Assembly: GCF_009296165.1 (NCBI RefSeq)
Contig: NZ_VUAZ01000127.1
Span: forward strand, 1 to 56,841
DNA from: Pseudomonas kitaguniensis
Lineage (GTDB): Bacteria; Pseudomonadota; Gammaproteobacteria; Pseudomonadales; Pseudomonadaceae
Direction of reading: 5' to 3'
Length of the DNA: 56,841 bases
The notes below the pieces were generated by a model, which saw only the letters and a list, made by a program, of their open reading frames with translations, searched no databases and was not told the origin of the DNA. This document shows positions 33,387 to 41,560 of the stretch, in pieces (positions within the stretch are counted from its first letter, which is position 1; every line of letters begins with the position of its first letter). The position numbers and the translations under genes are program-made.

Positions 33387-33808
33387 TTCAAAGCCCTTTC
33401 GACGGCGTTCGTGAATACTGTGGGCGATGCCATTTGCATCTCGTGGCTGGCGATTTCCACCGCCACTTGCACCGTGCTGGCGCGGGTCAAACGCTCGCCG
33501 CTGGCGAGGTCGGTAATCAGGTAATTGACCTTCAAACGATTCTCCCACTCGACCAGGCTGGCGCGCACATTGATGGTCTGGCCGAACACCGCGCCACGCA
33601 CATAACGCAGCTGCATATCGATCACCGGCCAGGCGTAGCCCGACGCCAGCATCGCCGTGTAGTTATGCCCGATCTTGTCCAGCAGCGCGCAACGCGCCAC
33701 TTCAAGGTACTTCACGTAATGCCCGTGCCATACCACATTCATGCTGTCGACGTCGAAAAACGGCACGAGGATTTCAGTGTCGCAATGCAACACACCGGGG
33801 CTACGCAT
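33383..33808 (-). CDS. Acyl-CoA/ACP thioesterase (4HBT) of the APE cluster
   Basis: A 141-residue hotdog thioesterase of the 4-hydroxybenzoyl-CoA type with the motif FDVDSMNVVWHGHYVKYLE, in which Asp21 and the His pair form the active site. It may release the polyene acid or proof-read stalled chains on the ACPs; in E. coli a thioesterase (ApeK) is also present in the cluster. ATG 33808 sits 4 bases after GGAGG and overlaps the ammonia-lyase stop by 8 bases; an upstream frame to 33832 is unlikely. Confidence 0.85.
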   Translation of the reverse strand: MRSPGVLHCDTEILVPFFDVDSMNVVWHGHYVKYLEVARCALLDKIGHNYTAMLASGYAWPVIDMQLRYVRGAVFGQTINVRASLVEWENRLKVNYLITDLASGERLTRASTVQVAVEIASHEMQMASPTVFTNAVERALK

Positions 33809-35342
33809 GCAGCCTCCAGTGTTGCTCGGCAATGCGTTTCAGGCACAGGCGCAGTTCGCCTTCCAGCGCGCGGTCTTCGATGACCGGCGCAAAGTCTTTG
33901 GCCAATTCCTCGTGCATGGCGGCCAACGCCGGTGGCAGGGCGCGCGCGTCGTCGGCCTGGGCGCGCAGCCACACGCCCTGGTTGGCGGCGAGCAAGGTGG
34001 CGGCGGCGACCTGTTCGGTCAGCTCCAGCACGCGGATCGCATCACGCGCGGCGATGGTGCCCATGCTCACTTTGTCCTGGTTATGGCACTCGGTGGAGCG
34101 CGAGAACACGCTGGCCGGCATGGTGTTTTTCAGCGCTTCGGCGGTCCATGCGCTGGTGCCGATCTGCACCGCCTTGAAGCCGTGGTTGATCATCGCGCGG
34201 TCCGCCGGGGCGCCCGACAGGTTGCTCGGCAGGCCGTGGTTGTAACGCACGTCTACCAACAACGCGAGCTGGCGGTCGAGCAGGTCGGCCACGTTGGCCA
34301 CCAGGGTCTTGAGGCTGTCCATGGCGAAGGCGATGTGCCCGCCGTAAAAGTGCCCGCCGTGCAGCACGCGTTCTTCCTCGGCGTCGATGATCGGGTTGTC
34401 ATTCGCGCTGTTCAGCTCGATTTCGATAAACGAGCGCAGCCAGTTCAGGCTGTCGGCCAGCACGCCCAGCACATGCGGCGCGCAGCGCAGCGAGTAACGG
34501 TCTTGCAGGCGATGCAGCGGCGCGGTCGGTGCATCAATCGCCAGGTCTTTGCGTAACCACGCGGCAACTTGCATCTGCCCAGGGTGCGGCTTGGCGGCGA
34601 ACAGGCGCTCGTCGAAGTGTTCCGGGTTGCCTTGCAGCGCCACCACGTTCAACGCGGTGATGCGCGTGGCCAGTTGCAGCAGGTAGTCGGCGCGGGCAAA
34701 GGCCAGGCAAGCAAGGCCGGTCATCACGGCGGTGCCGTTCATCAACGCCAATGCTTCTTTGGGGCGTAGCACCAGCGGCTCCCAGCCCAGCTCGCGGTGC
34801 ACGTCGGCGGCGTGGCGGCGTTCGCCGCCGAACAGCACGTCGCGTTCACCGGACAAGGTGGCGGCCACGTAAGACAGCGGCGTCAAATCACCGCTGGCGC
34901 CCACCGAGCCTTCTTCCGGGATCAACGGCAGCACGTCGTGTTCGAGGAACGCGTGCAGGCGCTCAAGCAGTTCCACACGCACCCCGGAAACGCCGTGGCA
35001 CAGCGACTGCAAACGCGCCGCCAGCACCGCGCGCGTGGCTTGGGCGTCGAGTAACTTGCCCAGCCCGCAGCCGTGGAAGGTGTACAGATGACGCGGCAAC
35101 GCCTCGACGTGCTGCAACGGCACCGCCACCACGCACGAGTCGCCGTAGCCGGTGGTTACGCCGTAGATCACGCCTTCCTTGTTCAGCAACGAGTCGAGGA
35201 ACTGCGCGCCTTTGGCGATGCGCTGGCGATACGCCGCATCGCCCTGCAATTGCGTGGGCGCCTGGCGGTTGGCCAGGGCCAGCACGTCTTCAATGCGCAA
35301 CGCGCGTTCGCCAAACGTTACCGGCTCAAGATGCGGGGTCAT
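33801..35342 (-). CDS. Aromatic amino acid ammonia-lyase (HAL/PAL/TAL family)
   Basis: This 513-residue enzyme belongs to the MIO ammonia-lyases. Ala149-Ser150-Gly151 (GSVGASGDLTP) cyclise to the MIO electrophile, and Tyr60 (GVIYGVTTGYG) is the catalytic base. The selectivity pair that is Ser-His in classical histidase reads Phe89-His90, and the gene sits in a pigment operon far from any hut genes. I therefore infer a tyrosine or phenylalanine ammonia-lyase that supplies coumarate or cinnamate as the aryl starter for the neighbouring AMP ligase. ATG 35342 overlaps the acyltransferase gene by 17 bases. Activity on histidine cannot be excluded from sequence. Confidence 0.85.
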   Translation of the reverse strand: MTPHLEPVTFGERALRIEDVLALANRQAPTQLQGDAAYRQRIAKGAQFLDSLLNKEGVIYGVTTGYGDSCVVAVPLQHVEALPRHLYTFHGCGLGKLLDAQATRAVLAARLQSLCHGVSGVRVELLERLHAFLEHDVLPLIPEEGSVGASGDLTPLSYVAATLSGERDVLFGGERRHAADVHRELGWEPLVLRPKEALALMNGTAVMTGLACLAFARADYLLQLATRITALNVVALQGNPEHFDERLFAAKPHPGQMQVAAWLRKDLAIDAPTAPLHRLQDRYSLRCAPHVLGVLADSLNWLRSFIEIELNSANDNPIIDAEEERVLHGGHFYGGHIAFAMDSLKTLVANVADLLDRQLALLVDVRYNHGLPSNLSGAPADRAMINHGFKAVQIGTSAWTAEALKNTMPASVFSRSTECHNQDKVSMGTIAARDAIRVLELTEQVAAATLLAANQGVWLRAQADDARALPPALAAMHEELAKDFAPVIEDRALEGELRLCLKRIAEQHWRLHA

Positions 35343-36261
35343 CGGTTTTCCAGAAAGGGTAAAAGTTGAACCATTGTTGGGGGGCTTGCAGGCAAAACTC
35401 GCCCAGGCGTGCGGCGTAGCGCGCGGTCCACTCGGCAATCACCTGCTCGCGGGTGCTGCGCTTCCACTCGATCAAGTCGGCAAACGGCTCGATGCTCAGG
35501 CGGTAGCGCTTGTTGTGTTTGAGGCACATCAGCAGATTCACCCGGCATTTGAGCAGGCCGGCCAGCAGCCATGGGCCTTGCGGGAAGGCGGCGGCCTGCC
35601 CGAGGAAATCCACGCGCACCGTGCGTGCGCCGTGCAACGGCACGCGGTCGCCGGCAATCGCCAGCCACTCGCCCTCGTCCAGGCGCTGGCTGAGCAGCAG
35701 CATGGTGGCCGGGTCCAGTTCGCTGACCTGAATCAGGCGCAAATGCGTGGCGCCGGCTTCGCCCAGCAGGCGGTTGAAGTGTTCGGCGTGCTTGGTGTGC
35801 ACCAGCACGTTCATGGTGACTTGCTCGCCGATTTCGGCGAGCGCGCGGCACACTTCGAGGTTGCCCAGGTGCGCGCCCACCAGCATCTGCCCGCGCCCGC
35901 CGCGCAGTTGCCCGCGCAACTGCGCCGGGTCGTGGATTTCGATGTGTTCGATGCGCAGCTTGCCGTTCCACACGTCGAGCTTGTCGAGCAAGGACTCGGC
36001 GAAGGCCATGAACTGGCCGAAGACTTTTTTATGCGTGGGGCGCAGTTCATCGCGCCCGCTCCAGTCGGCCAGCCGCTGTTGGTACTGCCAGGCGCTTTGG
36101 CGCGCGCTGCGGCCGAACACAAAGAAGTACAGCACGATGGCGTACAGCAACGGGCTCAACAGGCGGCGGCCGAGTACCTTGGCGGCGACCGCCGTGAATT
36201 TCATCAGCCAGAAGCTGCCACGCTCCTTGCGGTCGGCCCAGTGCCTGGTGCTGTCGCTCAT
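35326..36261 (-). CDS. LpxL/HtrB-like acyltransferase of the APE cluster
   Basis: A 311-residue membrane-anchored acyltransferase of the lipid A late-acyltransferase (LpxL/LpxM) superfamily. After an N-terminal helix (about 30-50), the catalytic block GAHLGNLEVCRAL carries the His-Asn-Glu pattern of these enzymes. In APE clusters it is thought to move the polyene acyl chain to a lipid or sugar carrier at the inner membrane. Its start overlaps the glycosyltransferase stop (ATGA). In some species, the glycosyltransferase and acyltransferase are one two-domain protein; here they are separate but adjacent genes. Confidence 0.85.
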   Translation of the reverse strand: MSDSTRHWADRKERGSFWLMKFTAVAAKVLGRRLLSPLLYAIVLYFFVFGRSARQSAWQYQQRLADWSGRDELRPTHKKVFGQFMAFAESLLDKLDVWNGKLRIEHIEIHDPAQLRGQLRGGRGQMLVGAHLGNLEVCRALAEIGEQVTMNVLVHTKHAEHFNRLLGEAGATHLRLIQVSELDPATMLLLSQRLDEGEWLAIAGDRVPLHGARTVRVDFLGQAAAFPQGPWLLAGLLKCRVNLLMCLKHNKRYRLSIEPFADLIEWKRSTREQVIAEWTARYAARLGEFCLQAPQQWFNFYPFWKTDDPAS

Positions 36262-36992
36262 GCCTGCCACCGTCGCCACAGGATCATCGGCGCGCGCAGC
36301 AACATGCCGAAAAACAGCCGGGTGTGCATGGCTGAAATACGCACGTTGTCGTGGAATAAACGGAAGTGCGAGAGCCCGTCAGCGGGGTAGTGCACCTGCG
36401 TCGGCAGCCAGCGCATCGGCTGGTTGCGCCAGGCCAGGCGCACCAAAATGTCGGAGTCAAAATCCATCCGCGTGCCGATGTAGGCCGAGTCCATCAGTGC
36501 CAGCGTGGGCGCCAGCGGGTACACGCGAAAGCCGCACATCGAGTCGCGAATTTGCAACGACAAGGTGTTGATCCACACCCACACGTGGGTCAGGTAGCGC
36601 GCGTACAAGCGGCCTTTGGGCACGCTGTCGTCGTACTCGGGGTAGCCGCAGATCAGCGCGTCGGGGTGAGTGCGCGAGGCATCCAGGAAGCTCTCGACTT
36701 CGCGCAGGTCGTGCTGGCCGTCGGCGTCCACTTGCAGCGCGTGGCTGAACCCCAGGCGCGCGGCCTCGCGGAAACCGGCCATCACCGCGCCGCCCTTGCC
36801 TTGGTTGCGCGGCAAGGTCAGCAAGGTGACGTTTTGCAGGCTCGCCAGTTGCGCCAGCACCGCCGCGCAGGTTGGGCTGCTGCCGTCGTCGACCAGCAAG
36901 CAGGGCAGGCCGCTGTTTAACAGGCTGTGGATGACGGCCGGCACGGCGGCTTCATGGTTGTAGACCGGGATCAGGGCGCAGGGGTTATGCAT
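36258..36992 (-). CDS. Glycosyltransferase family 2 of the APE cluster
   Basis: A 244-residue GT-A fold enzyme with ALIPVYNHEAAVPAVIHSL at the start, VDDGSS at about 35, and the metal-binding DADGQHD at about 95. It resembles dolichol-phosphate-mannose-type polyprenyl glycosyltransferases. It likely adds or provides the sugar on which the aryl polyene is mounted before export. ATG 36992 overlaps the AMP-ligase stop by 8 bases; the longer open frame to 37151 overlaps the ligase further without family similarity. Confidence 0.87.
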   Translation of the reverse strand: MHNPCALIPVYNHEAAVPAVIHSLLNSGLPCLLVDDGSSPTCAAVLAQLASLQNVTLLTLPRNQGKGGAVMAGFREAARLGFSHALQVDADGQHDLREVESFLDASRTHPDALICGYPEYDDSVPKGRLYARYLTHVWVWINTLSLQIRDSMCGFRVYPLAPTLALMDSAYIGTRMDFDSDILVRLAWRNQPMRWLPTQVHYPADGLSHFRLFHDNVRISAMHTRLFFGMLLRAPMILWRRWQA

Positions 36993-38655
36993 GCGCGTCC
37001 ACCAGTTGGATGCGGCCGCTGGAGCAGGCGGCGACGCCGTTGCGGTAGGCGAAATACAGTTTGCTGCGTTCCTGATCAAAGCGCAGGTGCAGTTCGATGT
37101 GGTCGCCGGGGCGCACCAGTTGCTGGAACTTGAGCACCTCCATGCCGGCAAAGGTGCCCGGCAGGTCGAGCAGTTGCTGGCCGAGGTTGAAGGCCCATTC
37201 CACCTGTACCACGCCTGGCAGTACCGGCGTTACCGGGAAGTGCCCGCTGAAATAGGCCAGGTCCGGCGGGACGGCCAGCTGCAAGGTCCATTCACCGTTG
37301 GCTTCGACTTGCTCCAGCACGTGTGGCGTTTTCGGCCGTGGGGCGATCAGCAGCGCGGCGACATCTGCCTGCGGCAGTTTGCCTTGTGCATTCAGCGGTA
37401 ACTGGCGCAGCAAACGCCAGCGGCGTGGCAGCGCCAGGGCTTCGCAATGTTGGCTCAGGTGTTGGCGCAATGCCTGGGTGACGGCGCGGCGGCCTTGATT
37501 GCGCAGCGCATGCAAACCTTCGGCGCTGAGCACCACCAGTGCGCCGAGGGAGGCGCGGTTTTCCTGCACCACGCCCAAGCGGGTTTCGGCGACCCAGGCG
37601 TGGGCCATCAGCGCCTGTTCGAGCATGGGCAGCGAGATGCGTTTTTCTTCCAGCTTGACGATGCGGTCCAAGCGGCCCAGCAGTTCGAAACGGCCATCGG
37701 CATGCAGGCGGGCCGCATCGGCGGTCTGTTCGGTATGCCCGGCGGGCAAGTAAGGTGAGGCAACGCGCAGCGCACCCTCGGCATCCTGGCTCAGTTGCAC
37801 GTCGGCAAATGGCTGCCACGGCTGCGCGCCCTGGCGCCAGGCGATGCCACCGGTTTCCGAACTGCCGAGAATTTCCGTCGGCCATTGCTGCAAACGCTCG
37901 TAGAGGCTGGCGGCGGCCTCAATCGGCAAGGCGCCGCCGGACGAAAACACCCGGCACACCTGGCTCAGCGCGGGCCAGTCAAGGTTATCGCCCATGCGCT
38001 TGAGCAGCGCCGGGCTGGCGACCCAGGCAAATTGTGCATGCTCGCGGCTGGCGCGCTGCAGGTCTTCGGGGAAGGCCAGCTGTTTGCGCACAAAAGTGCG
38101 CCCGGAACACAGCGGCCACAACACGCGAAACAGCAAGCCGTAGATATGTTGCGTGGCGACGCTGCCGATAATGCACGCGCCTTTGAGGTCCGCGCCCCAC
38201 AGGCTTTCCAGCGCCGCAACTTCGTTGGCCAGTTGGCGCAGGGTTTTGTCGATACGCTTGGGCTCGCCACTGGAGCCGGACGTGCACAGGCTGAGTTGGC
38301 AGGTGTCCAGGTCGAGCGCGGCGGCGCTCAACGGCGCTTGATACAGCGCGTCGAGGTCGCCCTCTGCAACCAGCCAAGCGTCAACGTCAGCGCTCCAGCG
38401 TTGGCGGGTTTGCGCTTGCAGGTCGGCCGGCAGCAACACGCAGGCACCCGCACGCCAGGCGCCCAACAGGGCAATCGCGAGCAAGCCGGCGTCTTCCAGG
38501 TGCACCGCCAAACGCTGAATGCCACGCGCTTGCAGGCCTGCCGCCAGGCTCAGGGCGTGCGCCCACAGCTGGGCGTGGTTCATCGCAGGTTCGGTGGTGA
38601 CCGAACGCTGTTGCAGCGGCTCAAGCAACAGGTGCTCAAGTTTTAAACCTTCCAT
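36985..38655 (-). CDS. AMP-dependent acyl ligase fused to a FabZ-like dehydratase
   Basis: One 556-residue protein with two enzymes. Residues 1 to about 440 are an ANL adenylating enzyme with the phosphate loop CTSGSSGEPK (124-133) and LGSSETGGIAWRQG; it would activate the aromatic acid (ApeH role). Residues about 455-556 form a hotdog dehydratase with YFSGHFPVTPVLPGVVQVEW, the FabA/FabZ active-site helix (ApeI role). In E. coli these are separate genes. The start ATG 38655 overlaps the membrane-protein stop by 13 bases. The hinge between the domains (RPKTPHVLEQVEANGE) has no internal start with a ribosome site. The ligase C-terminal subdomain is short but retains the QLPLNAQGKLPQ lysine motif. 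Confidence 0.88.
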   Translation of the reverse strand: MEGLKLEHLLLEPLQQRSVTTEPAMNHAQLWAHALSLAAGLQARGIQRLAVHLEDAGLLAIALLGAWRAGACVLLPADLQAQTRQRWSADVDAWLVAEGDLDALYQAPLSAAALDLDTCQLSLCTSGSSGEPKRIDKTLRQLANEVAALESLWGADLKGACIIGSVATQHIYGLLFRVLWPLCSGRTFVRKQLAFPEDLQRASREHAQFAWVASPALLKRMGDNLDWPALSQVCRVFSSGGALPIEAAASLYERLQQWPTEILGSSETGGIAWRQGAQPWQPFADVQLSQDAEGALRVASPYLPAGHTEQTADAARLHADGRFELLGRLDRIVKLEEKRISLPMLEQALMAHAWVAETRLGVVQENRASLGALVVLSAEGLHALRNQGRRAVTQALRQHLSQHCEALALPRRWRLLRQLPLNAQGKLPQADVAALLIAPRPKTPHVLEQVEANGEWTLQLAVPPDLAYFSGHFPVTPVLPGVVQVEWAFNLGQQLLDLPGTFAGMEVLKFQQLVRPGDHIELHLRFDQERSKLYFAYRNGVAACSSGRIQLVDAHA

Positions 38656-39197
38656 ACGCGGCCTCGAACCCTTTGTCGTACCAGCCATTCCACGGCAAAC
38701 AAAAGCCCCATCAGCCCGTAGGCGATAAAGCCTGTGTACAACGTCCACCAGCTCAACGGCGCCCACAGGGTGAGGGCGGCGGCGAGCAGGCCATTACACA
38801 AAAAAAATACACTCCACACCACCGTGACCTGGCGCGTATACACCAGCGCTCTGGGCGGCAACTGCGGTTCACTGATGCGCGCCATGCGCTCGACCATCGG
38901 CGGGCCGTATTTCAGGCTCAAGCCAAACAGCCCCAGCATGAACGCGCTGACCAAGCTTGGGTACCAGCGCAGCAAGTGCGGGCTGTCGAACCACGCCAGC
39001 GCCAGGCAAAACACAATCGCCGCCACGGCCATCCAGCGGTTGCCGGGTTGCTGCGCGCCCATCAGCGCGCGCAACAACCACAGGCTGCCCAGCAGCAGGC
39101 CGAATTGCCACGGCGCAAAGTGTTCGGTGCCGTAATACACCGCAAAGGGGTACAGCAGCCCCGCCAGCAACAGGCCAAGGCCGATCAGCCGGCTCAT
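38643..39197 (-). CDS. COG4648-like membrane protein of the APE cluster
   Basis: A 184-residue integral membrane protein with five to six predicted helices, such as LIGLGLLLAGLLYPFAVYYG at the start and LYTGFIAYGLMGLLFAVEW at the end. Such proteins are constant members of aryl polyene clusters (ApeG position) but have no assigned biochemical role. It may anchor the cytosolic assembly enzymes or support lipid transfer. Its start overlaps the second ACP stop (ATGA). Confidence 0.8.
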   Translation of the reverse strand: MSRLIGLGLLLAGLLYPFAVYYGTEHFAPWQFGLLLGSLWLLRALMGAQQPGNRWMAVAAIVFCLALAWFDSPHLLRWYPSLVSAFMLGLFGLSLKYGPPMVERMARISEPQLPPRALVYTRQVTVVWSVFFLCNGLLAAALTLWAPLSWWTLYTGFIAYGLMGLLFAVEWLVRQRVRGRVWKV

Positions 39198-39448
39198 GCG
39201 GCAGGTTGCACCAGACGGTACACCGCCTCAACCACGTCGCTTACCGTGCGCACCGCTTTGAACTCTTCGGCGGCGATTTTCTTGCCGGTCTGGCGCTTGA
39301 TGTGGTCGATCAGGTCGACGGCATCGATGCTGTCGATTTCCAGGTCCTGGTACAGGTTGGCGTCGAGTGTGACGCGCGCAGGTTCCAGTTCAAACAGTTC
39401 CACCAAGGCGTCGCGCAGGGTGTTGAAAATATCGTCACGAGTTTGCAT
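39194..39448 (-). CDS. Acyl carrier protein 2 of the APE cluster
   Basis: An 84-residue ACP with the 4'-phosphopantetheine site Ser40 in LEIDSIDAVDL. Charge is strongly acidic along helix II (YQDLEIDSIDAVDLIDH), as expected for docking to ketosynthases. It is likely the ApeF-type ACP. It lies 9 bases after ACP1 and overlaps the next gene, so both carrier proteins are made together; no phosphopantetheinyl transferase gene is in the window. Confidence 0.92.
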   Translation of the reverse strand: MQTRDDIFNTLRDALVELFELEPARVTLDANLYQDLEIDSIDAVDLIDHIKRQTGKKIAAEEFKAVRTVSDVVEAVYRLVQPAA

Positions 39449-39457
39449 GGTCCGCTC

Positions 39458-39727
39458 TCAAGCTGCCTGTCTGGCTGTGACGAACGCCGCAAGGCTGGCC
39501 ACATTGGTGAAGTGATTGCGCGTGTCCTTGGCGTCGGCGTCGATCTTGATGCCGTACGTTTTCTGAATCGCCAGGCCCAATTCCAGGGCGTCGACCGAAT
39601 CCAGGCCCAGGCCTTCGCCGAACAGGGTTTGCTCGCTGCCAATGTCGTCGGCGCTGATGTCTTCCAGGCCCAGGGCCTCGATGATCAGCATCTTTATGTC
39701 GTGCTCAAGGCGGTGTTGGTCGCTCAT
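39458..39727 (-). CDS. Acyl carrier protein 1 of the APE cluster
   Basis: An 89-residue ACP with the modification site Ser44 in GLGLDSVDALEL. It differs clearly from ACP2 and resembles the ApeE type, which in E. coli carries the growing polyene, while the other ACP has a more restricted role. Its start lies inside the 3' end of the acyltransferase gene (23-base overlap). Confidence 0.92.
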   Translation of the reverse strand: MSDQHRLEHDIKMLIIEALGLEDISADDIGSEQTLFGEGLGLDSVDALELGLAIQKTYGIKIDADAKDTRNHFTNVASLAAFVTARQAA

Positions 39728-40517
39728 CTTCGGCGAGCTCCTTAATAAAATAGTGGTGCAGGTAATCGTTGAGCTTGCGTGAAGCTTGAGGCGCTGGGCC
39801 GAGTGTTGCGAACGCCTGCGGTTCTATATCGGCCCCCACGCGCAAACTGAAGTGAAAGCGGCGTTTGGGGATGCGATACCAGGGTTCGGCCTTGGTCAGG
39901 GTGGTGGGGCTGACCTTGATCACCACCGGCGTGATGACCGTTGCACCGCGCAGCGCAATGGCCGCGCCACCGCGATGAAACGCCGGCATTTGCCCCGGCG
40001 AGGTGCGCGTGCCCTCCGGGAAAATGATCAGCGTCTGGCCTTCACGCAGCGCGTCGGCGGCGGCATCGAGCATGTCGGCGCTGCCGTCATTGCTGATGTA
40101 GCCCGCGTCGCGCACCGGCCCACGGGTGAACGGGTTTTGAAACAGGCTCTGCTTGATCACGCAGTTGGTTTGGCGCATCAGGCCGATCAGGAACACCACG
40201 TCGATCAGCGACGGGTGGTTGGCGATAATCATCTGGCCTGGACGGCCGAGGTTTTCGGCGCCTTCGACGCTGTAGGTCAGCACGCCTGCGCGCTGCATCA
40301 AACGGATAAAAAACCAGAACAGTGTGCTGATGGTGTGGCGGGCGCGGCGCTGGTGTTTTTGCGCACTCCCCGGCAAGCAACTGAGCAACGGCAACACCAG
40401 TAAGCGCAGGCACAGGCCGCCGACGCCGAACATGAAGAAGCTCGCGGCGGTGGCGAACAGGCGCCAGTAATAGGCGTCCCGTGGCTTGTTGTTCAGGGCT
40501 TGCGTTGCCAATTCCAT
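39705..40517 (-). CDS. Lysophospholipid acyltransferase (PlsC-like) of the APE cluster
   Basis: A 270-residue PlsC-family acyltransferase with motif I NHPSLIDVVF (His101, Asp106) and motif III FPEGTRTSPG. One or two N-terminal membrane helices are present (about 18-50). In aryl polyene clusters (ApeD position), it is thought to acylate the lipid carrier. ATG 40517 lies inside the end of the chain-length-factor gene when that gene is read in its restored frame, an overlap of 25 bases. Confidence 0.88.
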   Translation of the reverse strand: MELATQALNNKPRDAYYWRLFATAASFFMFGVGGLCLRLLVLPLLSCLPGSAQKHQRRARHTISTLFWFFIRLMQRAGVLTYSVEGAENLGRPGQMIIANHPSLIDVVFLIGLMRQTNCVIKQSLFQNPFTRGPVRDAGYISNDGSADMLDAAADALREGQTLIIFPEGTRTSPGQMPAFHRGGAAIALRGATVITPVVIKVSPTTLTKAEPWYRIPKRRFHFSLRVGADIEPQAFATLGPAPQASRKLNDYLHHYFIKELAEDERPTPP

Positions 40518-41211
40518 ACGCGGTTCTTCCAGGCATGTTGGCAGGCGCCTGTTCGGTCAGCAGGGTGCGTAGCAGGTTCAGGGCGTGGGGCCACTGGGTT
40601 TGAGTGGGTTGGACAGTGCCGGTGGTGAGTTCCAGCTGCCACTCGTCGCCGGGTGTCAGCAGCAGGCCGAGCGCGTAGGGGAAGGGCACGTCAACGATCC
40701 AGTTGGCATAGGCTTCGGGCGCTTGTTCTTCGGTGATCACCAGCAACACTGCTGGCGCGCCTTCGTTAAGCAGCGCGGCGGCCTCAAGCAGGCCGTGTTC
40801 CAGGCCATCGCCGGCGGCGGCAAGCGCGGTCATTTCGCTGGTTTCGTTACGCAGGATCGACCACAGGCCAATCACCGCGTTGTGCACCGACAGGCTGAAC
40901 TGGGTGGGTGACAACGGCTCGTCGTTGGCCAGATCGCTCAGAATATCGAGGGTGCGCGGGGTTTCGCCGTGCCGGGAAATAAACACCAGCGGCAGGTTTT
41001 GCAGGCCTTCAGCCAACGGCCAGCCCACGCTGAAAGCCATGCGCGCCAAGCGGCTCAGGCGCCGACGCTGCATGGCCGGCAGGAACGACACGTCGGGGGC
41101 GGCAACGCTGGCGGGCAGCAACACGGGTGCTTGGCACCAGGCACGCCAGTCCTGCGCACTCTCCAGGCCAGGAGCCCAGGCGCGCCATTGGGCGATGTTG
41201 AAGTTGATCAC
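40493..41211 (-). CDS. Ketosynthase chain-length-factor homologue, frame interrupted once
   Basis: First gene of the operon, with no Cys-His-His triad and only the N-terminal half of a ketosynthase-like fold: FNIAQWRAWAPGLESAQDW, RRRLSRLARMAF, then SLSVHNAVIGLWSI. This is the ApeC-type partner of the ApeO ketosynthase. The frame carries on as nonsense over the next gene, to 40087, because of a slip at about 40544-40549: CAGGCGCCTGCC should be CAGGCGGCCTGCC. The corrected frame ends ACQHAWKNRVWNWQRKP and TGA 40493, giving 239 residues and a normal short overlap with the acyltransferase. Assembly error or true mutation is undecided; a true mutation could disable the pigment pathway. Confidence 0.82.
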
Positions 41212-41560
41212 TGAGACGTTATCCCGCCCCTGCGGGCTTCCATATGCGGCCGTTGGCCCCGAAAACCGGGACAGCGAGCAATGGCCGAATGGCGCGCATT
41301 ATCCCGGTGCTGCGGGGTTCTAGCAAACTTTGGTAAAGAATTATTCACAGCTGATTACAATTTTTAGCGAACGATTTATAGATTGTCCGCTACTGCACAC
41401 CTGGTGGGGTTATAGGACTATTCCTTTTGATCTGTCAGAGCCGTAGCACAGTGACTGCGAATCTGGCCGCACACTGCAGCAGTGCATGCATAAACGAGGT
41501 AGCTAGCAGGCGCTTTTGCCCTCTACACTCGAACATTCATTGAAACGCGGAGGTTTTTCC
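41212..41560. other. Divergent intergenic region between the APE operon and parA
   Basis: 349 bases without a gene. It must hold the only obvious promoter of the 19-gene APE operon and that of parA. The central part (41326-41390) is strongly AT-rich, with a TACAAT at 41356-41361 but no well-spaced -35. A small GC hairpin, CCCGC-CCCT-GCGGG, lies at 41225-41238, close to the APE start. No cluster-specific regulator gene is adjacent. Confidence 0.5.
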
